Shown here: in pieces, positions 6,924 to 8,982 of the stretch | How the letters are laid out: the number at the start of each line of letters is the position of its first letter | How positions within the stretch are numbered: position 1 is the stretch's first letter | Assembly: GCF_028618695.1 (NCBI RefSeq) | Contig: NZ_JAQIVI010000300.1 | Coordinates: 1-8,982, forward strand | DNA from: Natrinema soli | Lineage (GTDB): Archaea; Halobacteriota; Halobacteria; Halobacteriales; Natrialbaceae | Direction of reading: 5' to 3' | DNA length: 8,982 nt | Position numbers and translations under genes: made by a program | Notes under the pieces: model-generated | Databases searched by the model: none | What the model was told of the DNA's origin: nothing | What the model saw: the letters and a program-made list of their open reading frames with translations, nothing else

Positions 6924-7844
6924 TCACTCTCGGTGCTCGAGGTAGCCCAGCACGCCGCGCGTGTTCAGTTTCGCCTCCTCGCTCGATTTCTCCGCTCCCC
7001 AGACGTCGGTCATCTCGGTTGCGTCCGCAAAGTACTCGACGACAGCCTCGTCGTCCGCGAGTTCCCGACGTTTGTCCGCGACCGCGTCGACCCACTCCTC
7101 GAGGACGGTCGCGTACTCCTCGAGGGCCCGATCGGCGTCGTCGCCGACGTATCGCGGCCCGAAGTGGGGGTAGCAGAAGACGTCCGGATCGAGCGCTTTC
7201 AGCGTCTCGACGTCCGCGAGACACTGCTCGAGGTCGAAGTTCGAGGGCGGCGACGTTTCCCTGGTCTCCTCGATCTTCGGGACCCAGATGCCGGCGGCGT
7301 CGGCGACGAAGACTGCATCGTTCGCGGGATCCTCGAAGACGACCTGATGGGGCGCGTGGCCGGGTGCCGCGTGAACGCGCAGTTCGTGCGTTCCGAGATC
7401 GATGACGTCGCCGCCCTCGATCTCGACGAGCCGTTCGGCCGGAATCGGCTCCGGTTCAACGTAGTGCGCCCACTGCTCGCCGACGGCGTTTTTCGTCCCG
7501 GCGACCAGGCGGGAGGGATCGATCAGGTGATCGGTCCCGATCGGATGGACGTAGACGTCGGCGTTCGGGTAGTCCGCCGCGAGAAACCCCGCGCCGCCGG
7601 CGTGATCGAGGTGGATGTGGGTCAGCGCGATAACCGCGAGGTCGTCCCGAGCGATACCGACGTCCTCGAGGGCCTCGCGGAGCAGGTCGTAGTTGGTGCC
7701 GATACCGGTGTCGACGACGGCGGGGCGGTCGTCGTCGATGATGTAGACGGCCCCGTACTCGTCCGTGCCGTACATCCCCGTGTCGAGATAGTAGAGATCC
7801 GAACAGTCTCCGCTCGTGACTTCGCGGACGTCTCCGACTTCCAT
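6924..7844 (-). CDS. MBL-fold metallo-hydrolase (glyoxalase II-like superfamily)
   Basis: This 306-residue protein has the metallo-beta-lactamase fold with a full set of binuclear metal ligands: H76-x-H78-x-D80-H81 (THIHLDHAGG), H163 (APGHAPHQ), D182 (VADAAG) and H227 (YPHFGPR). The N-terminal strands include AVVDTGIG (42-49), as usual before the HxHxDH motif. A C-terminal extension after about residue 235 is mostly helical and acidic (LEEYATVLEEWVDAVADKRRELADDEAVVEY region). No signal peptide or membrane segment is visible, so it is probably cytosolic. The superfamily includes thioesterases, glyoxalase II, lactonases and others; the substrate cannot be assigned. The neighbouring acyl-CoA synthetase makes an ester or thioester substrate a reasonable but untested guess. 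The start ATG lies 24 bp from a strong TATA box, indicating a leaderless message. It is divergent from the histidine kinase. Confidence 0.9.
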   Translation of the reverse strand: MEVGDVREVTSGDCSDLYYLDTGMYGTDEYGAVYIIDDDRPAVVDTGIGTNYDLLREALEDVGIARDDLAVIALTHIHLDHAGGAGFLAADYPNADVYVHPIGTDHLIDPSRLVAGTKNAVGEQWAHYVEPEPIPAERLVEIEGGDVIDLGTHELRVHAAPGHAPHQVVFEDPANDAVFVADAAGIWVPKIEETRETSPPSNFDLEQCLADVETLKALDPDVFCYPHFGPRYVGDDADRALEEYATVLEEWVDAVADKRRELADDEAVVEYFADATEMTDVWGAEKSSEEAKLNTRGVLGYLEHRE

Positions 7845-7867
7845 ATCGATAGCCCGTCACCGCACGG

Positions 7868-7875
7868 GATAAAAG
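7868..7875 (-). promoter_or_regulatory. TATA box of the MBL hydrolase gene (leaderless)
   Basis: On the - strand the element is CTTTTATC, 24-31 bp before the start codon, with no Shine-Dalgarno sequence between. It shares TTTTATC and spacing with the acyl-CoA synthetase promoter, about 1.1 kb away on the same strand. Confidence 0.7.
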
Positions 7876-7876
7876 C

Positions 7877-7900
7877 TCGCGTCGCGGCCAGCCGACGCGA
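7877..7900. promoter_or_regulatory. Inverted repeat abutting the MBL hydrolase TATA box
   Basis: TCGCGTCG (7877-7884) and CGACGCGA (7893-7900) are perfect inverted 8-bp arms around an 8-bp spacer. The repeat begins 1-2 bp upstream of the TATA box. Its arms are GC-rich, so chance is more likely than for the palindrome before the synthetase gene, and the sequences differ. It could still be an operator for the hydrolase or for both divergent genes. Confidence 0.35.
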
Positions 7901-7905
7901 ACGCG

Positions 7906-7921
7906 ACGGCTCGAGAGCCGT
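7906..7921. promoter_or_regulatory. Second palindrome in the hydrolase/kinase intergenic region
   Basis: ACGGCTCGAGAGCCGT is a perfect inverted repeat with 7-bp arms around GA. It lies in the 157-bp divergent region, nearer the middle, about 80 bp before the histidine kinase start. An AT-richer stretch (TTACAGACATTACA) follows immediately and might contain the kinase promoter, but no clear TATA box is visible. Confidence 0.3.
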
Positions 7922-8001
7922 TACAGACATTACACCCCGACCTCTTGCACACGGTAGATGAACCGAATCGGTCACGAACTGTCACGGTTCCCGACGACGA
8001 G

Positions 8002-8982
8002 ATGAGCCACGATACGTCGGATCGGGTTCGCGTCGGCCCGGTCGTCCCCTGGTTCACGCAGAATTCGGTCCCCTGGATCATCAGCGGATTCGGCGGGCTC
8101 TCGGTCGTGTTCCTCGTCGGTTGGTTGATCGCGTTCGCGGGGCTACTCGAGATCGCCGATATCCTGCTCAGTTGTATCACCGTGGGTGGCCCGGCCCTCG
8201 GTCTCGTCTGGGGCGGCTATCTGCTCACTCGAAGCGACATCGACAAGAACCGGTACGCTCGCGTTTGCAAGTGGTGTCTCGGCGGTGCAGTCGGCTTTCT
8301 GGGGATTAATCTCCTGCCCATGCTCGTCGTTCCCTGGACGCTCGCCGGGAACCTCAGCTGGGCGCAGTTCTCCGTCAATGCGGGCGGCGTCGCCGGATTC
8401 GCAGTCGGCTACGTCGAAGCGAGAGCGATCCAGCGCGAGGTCGAAGCGACGGCGGCCACCGTCCGTGCCGAACAGCTCGAGGACGAGCGGGCGCTCCTCA
8501 CGTATCTGAACGACCTCCTCCGACACGAGGTGCTGAACTCCTCGCAGATCATCGGCGGTCACGCATCGCTGTTACGCGAGCAGTACGAGGACGAACGGCT
8601 CCGCGATCGTCTCGAGACGATCGAAGGCGAAAGCGACGACCTCGTCGGCGTCATCGAGGACGTGCGGGCGATGCTCGACGCGAACCGAGGAGCCGGAACC
8701 GGCACCGTCGACCTCACCGCGTTACTCGAGGCGCAACTGGCCGAGTGTCGCGCCCGGTTCGACGACGCCGCGCTCGAGGCGACGCTGCCCGACGCGGTCG
8801 CGGTCAGGGGAAATCAGGGACTGCAGTGGATCTTTTCGAACCTCCTCGAGAACGCGATCGAACACAACGACGGCGACGCGCCGCGCGTTCGCGTGACCGT
8901 CGACGCGGCGCCCGAGACCGTGACCGTCACGGTCGCCGATAACGGCCCGGGGATTCCCGAGGCGACTCGGGAGTCGCTGTTC
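8002..8982 (+). CDS. Membrane sensor histidine kinase (3' end outside window)
   Basis: An open frame runs from ATG 8002 to the last base with no stop, giving 327 visible residues. The N-terminal half has about four hydrophobic segments (roughly 28-48, 54-74, 94-113 and 120-138) with very short loops. A charged linker rich in Glu and Ala (EARAIQREVEATAATVRAEQ) then leads directly to the phosphoacceptor block LNDLLRHEVLNSSQ, with H175 as the likely phosphorylated His. In the ATPase domain the N box is NLLENAIEHN (280-289) and the first glycine box is VADNGPGIPE (311-320); the window ends before the later boxes. It should autophosphorylate and pass phosphate to a response regulator not visible here. 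There is no PAS, GAF or HAMP domain in the visible part, so sensing probably lies in the membrane helices. The start has no strong ribosome site; no other good in-frame ATG or GTG lies nearby upstream. Confidence 0.9.
   Translation, partial: MSHDTSDRVRVGPVVPWFTQNSVPWIISGFGGLSVVFLVGWLIAFAGLLEIADILLSCITVGGPALGLVWGGYLLTRSDIDKNRYARVCKWCLGGAVGFLGINLLPMLVVPWTLAGNLSWAQFSVNAGGVAGFAVGYVEARAIQREVEATAATVRAEQLEDERALLTYLNDLLRHEVLNSSQIIGGHASLLREQYEDERLRDRLETIEGESDDLVGVIEDVRAMLDANRGAGTGTVDLTALLEAQLAECRARFDDAALEATLPDAVAVRGNQGLQWIFSNLLENAIEHNDGDAPRVRVTVDAAPETVTVTVADNGPGIPEATRESLF

Noticed and set aside
6756..7961. 401-codon open frame on the + strand, opposite the MBL hydrolase
   Set aside because: It is antisense to a gene with all seven metal ligands and a clear promoter. 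Its translation has the usual shadow composition.
8143..8562. 139-codon - strand frame opposite the histidine kinase
   Set aside because: The + strand frame has clear membrane helices, H, N and G boxes. The opposite frame has no recognisable features.

Overview
The window looks like chromosomal DNA of a haloarchaeon, close in character to Natrinema, Haloterrigena or Natronorubrum; the genus is an inference. The DNA is very GC-rich, the predicted proteins are strongly acidic (Asp/Glu-rich with few Lys), and the promoters that can be seen are archaeal TATA boxes about 25-30 bp before the start codon, as expected for leaderless transcripts. The histidine kinase at the right edge has the 4-TM, H-E-V-L-N style common in halobacteria. 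I see no rRNA, tRNA, CRISPR array, insertion sequence or phage gene.

Layout. (1) Positions 2-616, + strand: the C-terminal part of a TraB/GumN-family protein whose start lies before the window. (2) Positions 638-2323, - strand, convergent with it across 21 bp: a tungsten/molybdenum aldehyde:ferredoxin oxidoreductase (AOR) family enzyme. (3) Positions 2324-2695: a 372-bp spacer with a perfect 18-bp tandem repeat, a repeated 15-bp word and a doubtful small membrane ORF on the + strand. (4) Positions 2696-4618, - strand: a CPA1-type cation:proton antiporter with C-terminal RCK (TrkA-N/TrkA-C) domains. (5) Positions 4776-6722, - strand: an AMP-forming long-chain acyl-CoA synthetase. (6) Positions 6924-7844, - strand: a metallo-beta-lactamase-fold hydrolase with all metal ligands present. 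(7) Positions 8002-8982, + strand: a membrane histidine kinase divergent from the hydrolase and cut by the window end.

The four central minus-strand genes lie head to tail but are separated by 157-372 bp. At least two, the hydrolase and the acyl-CoA synthetase, have their own clear TATA box, so this looks like a series of single-gene units and not one operon. A loose metabolic theme can be proposed: AOR makes carboxylic acids from aldehydes, the synthetase activates acids to CoA thioesters, and the MBL hydrolase could act on a thioester or other ester. The antiporter, TraB protein and kinase are ion-homeostasis or signalling functions with no visible link to that theme.

The most interesting signals are regulatory: a perfect 18-bp palindrome abutting the synthetase TATA box, a second inverted repeat in the same position at the hydrolase promoter, and the tandem repeat upstream of AOR. 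I found no convincing evidence of a wholly new biological system. The coding genes belong to known families.
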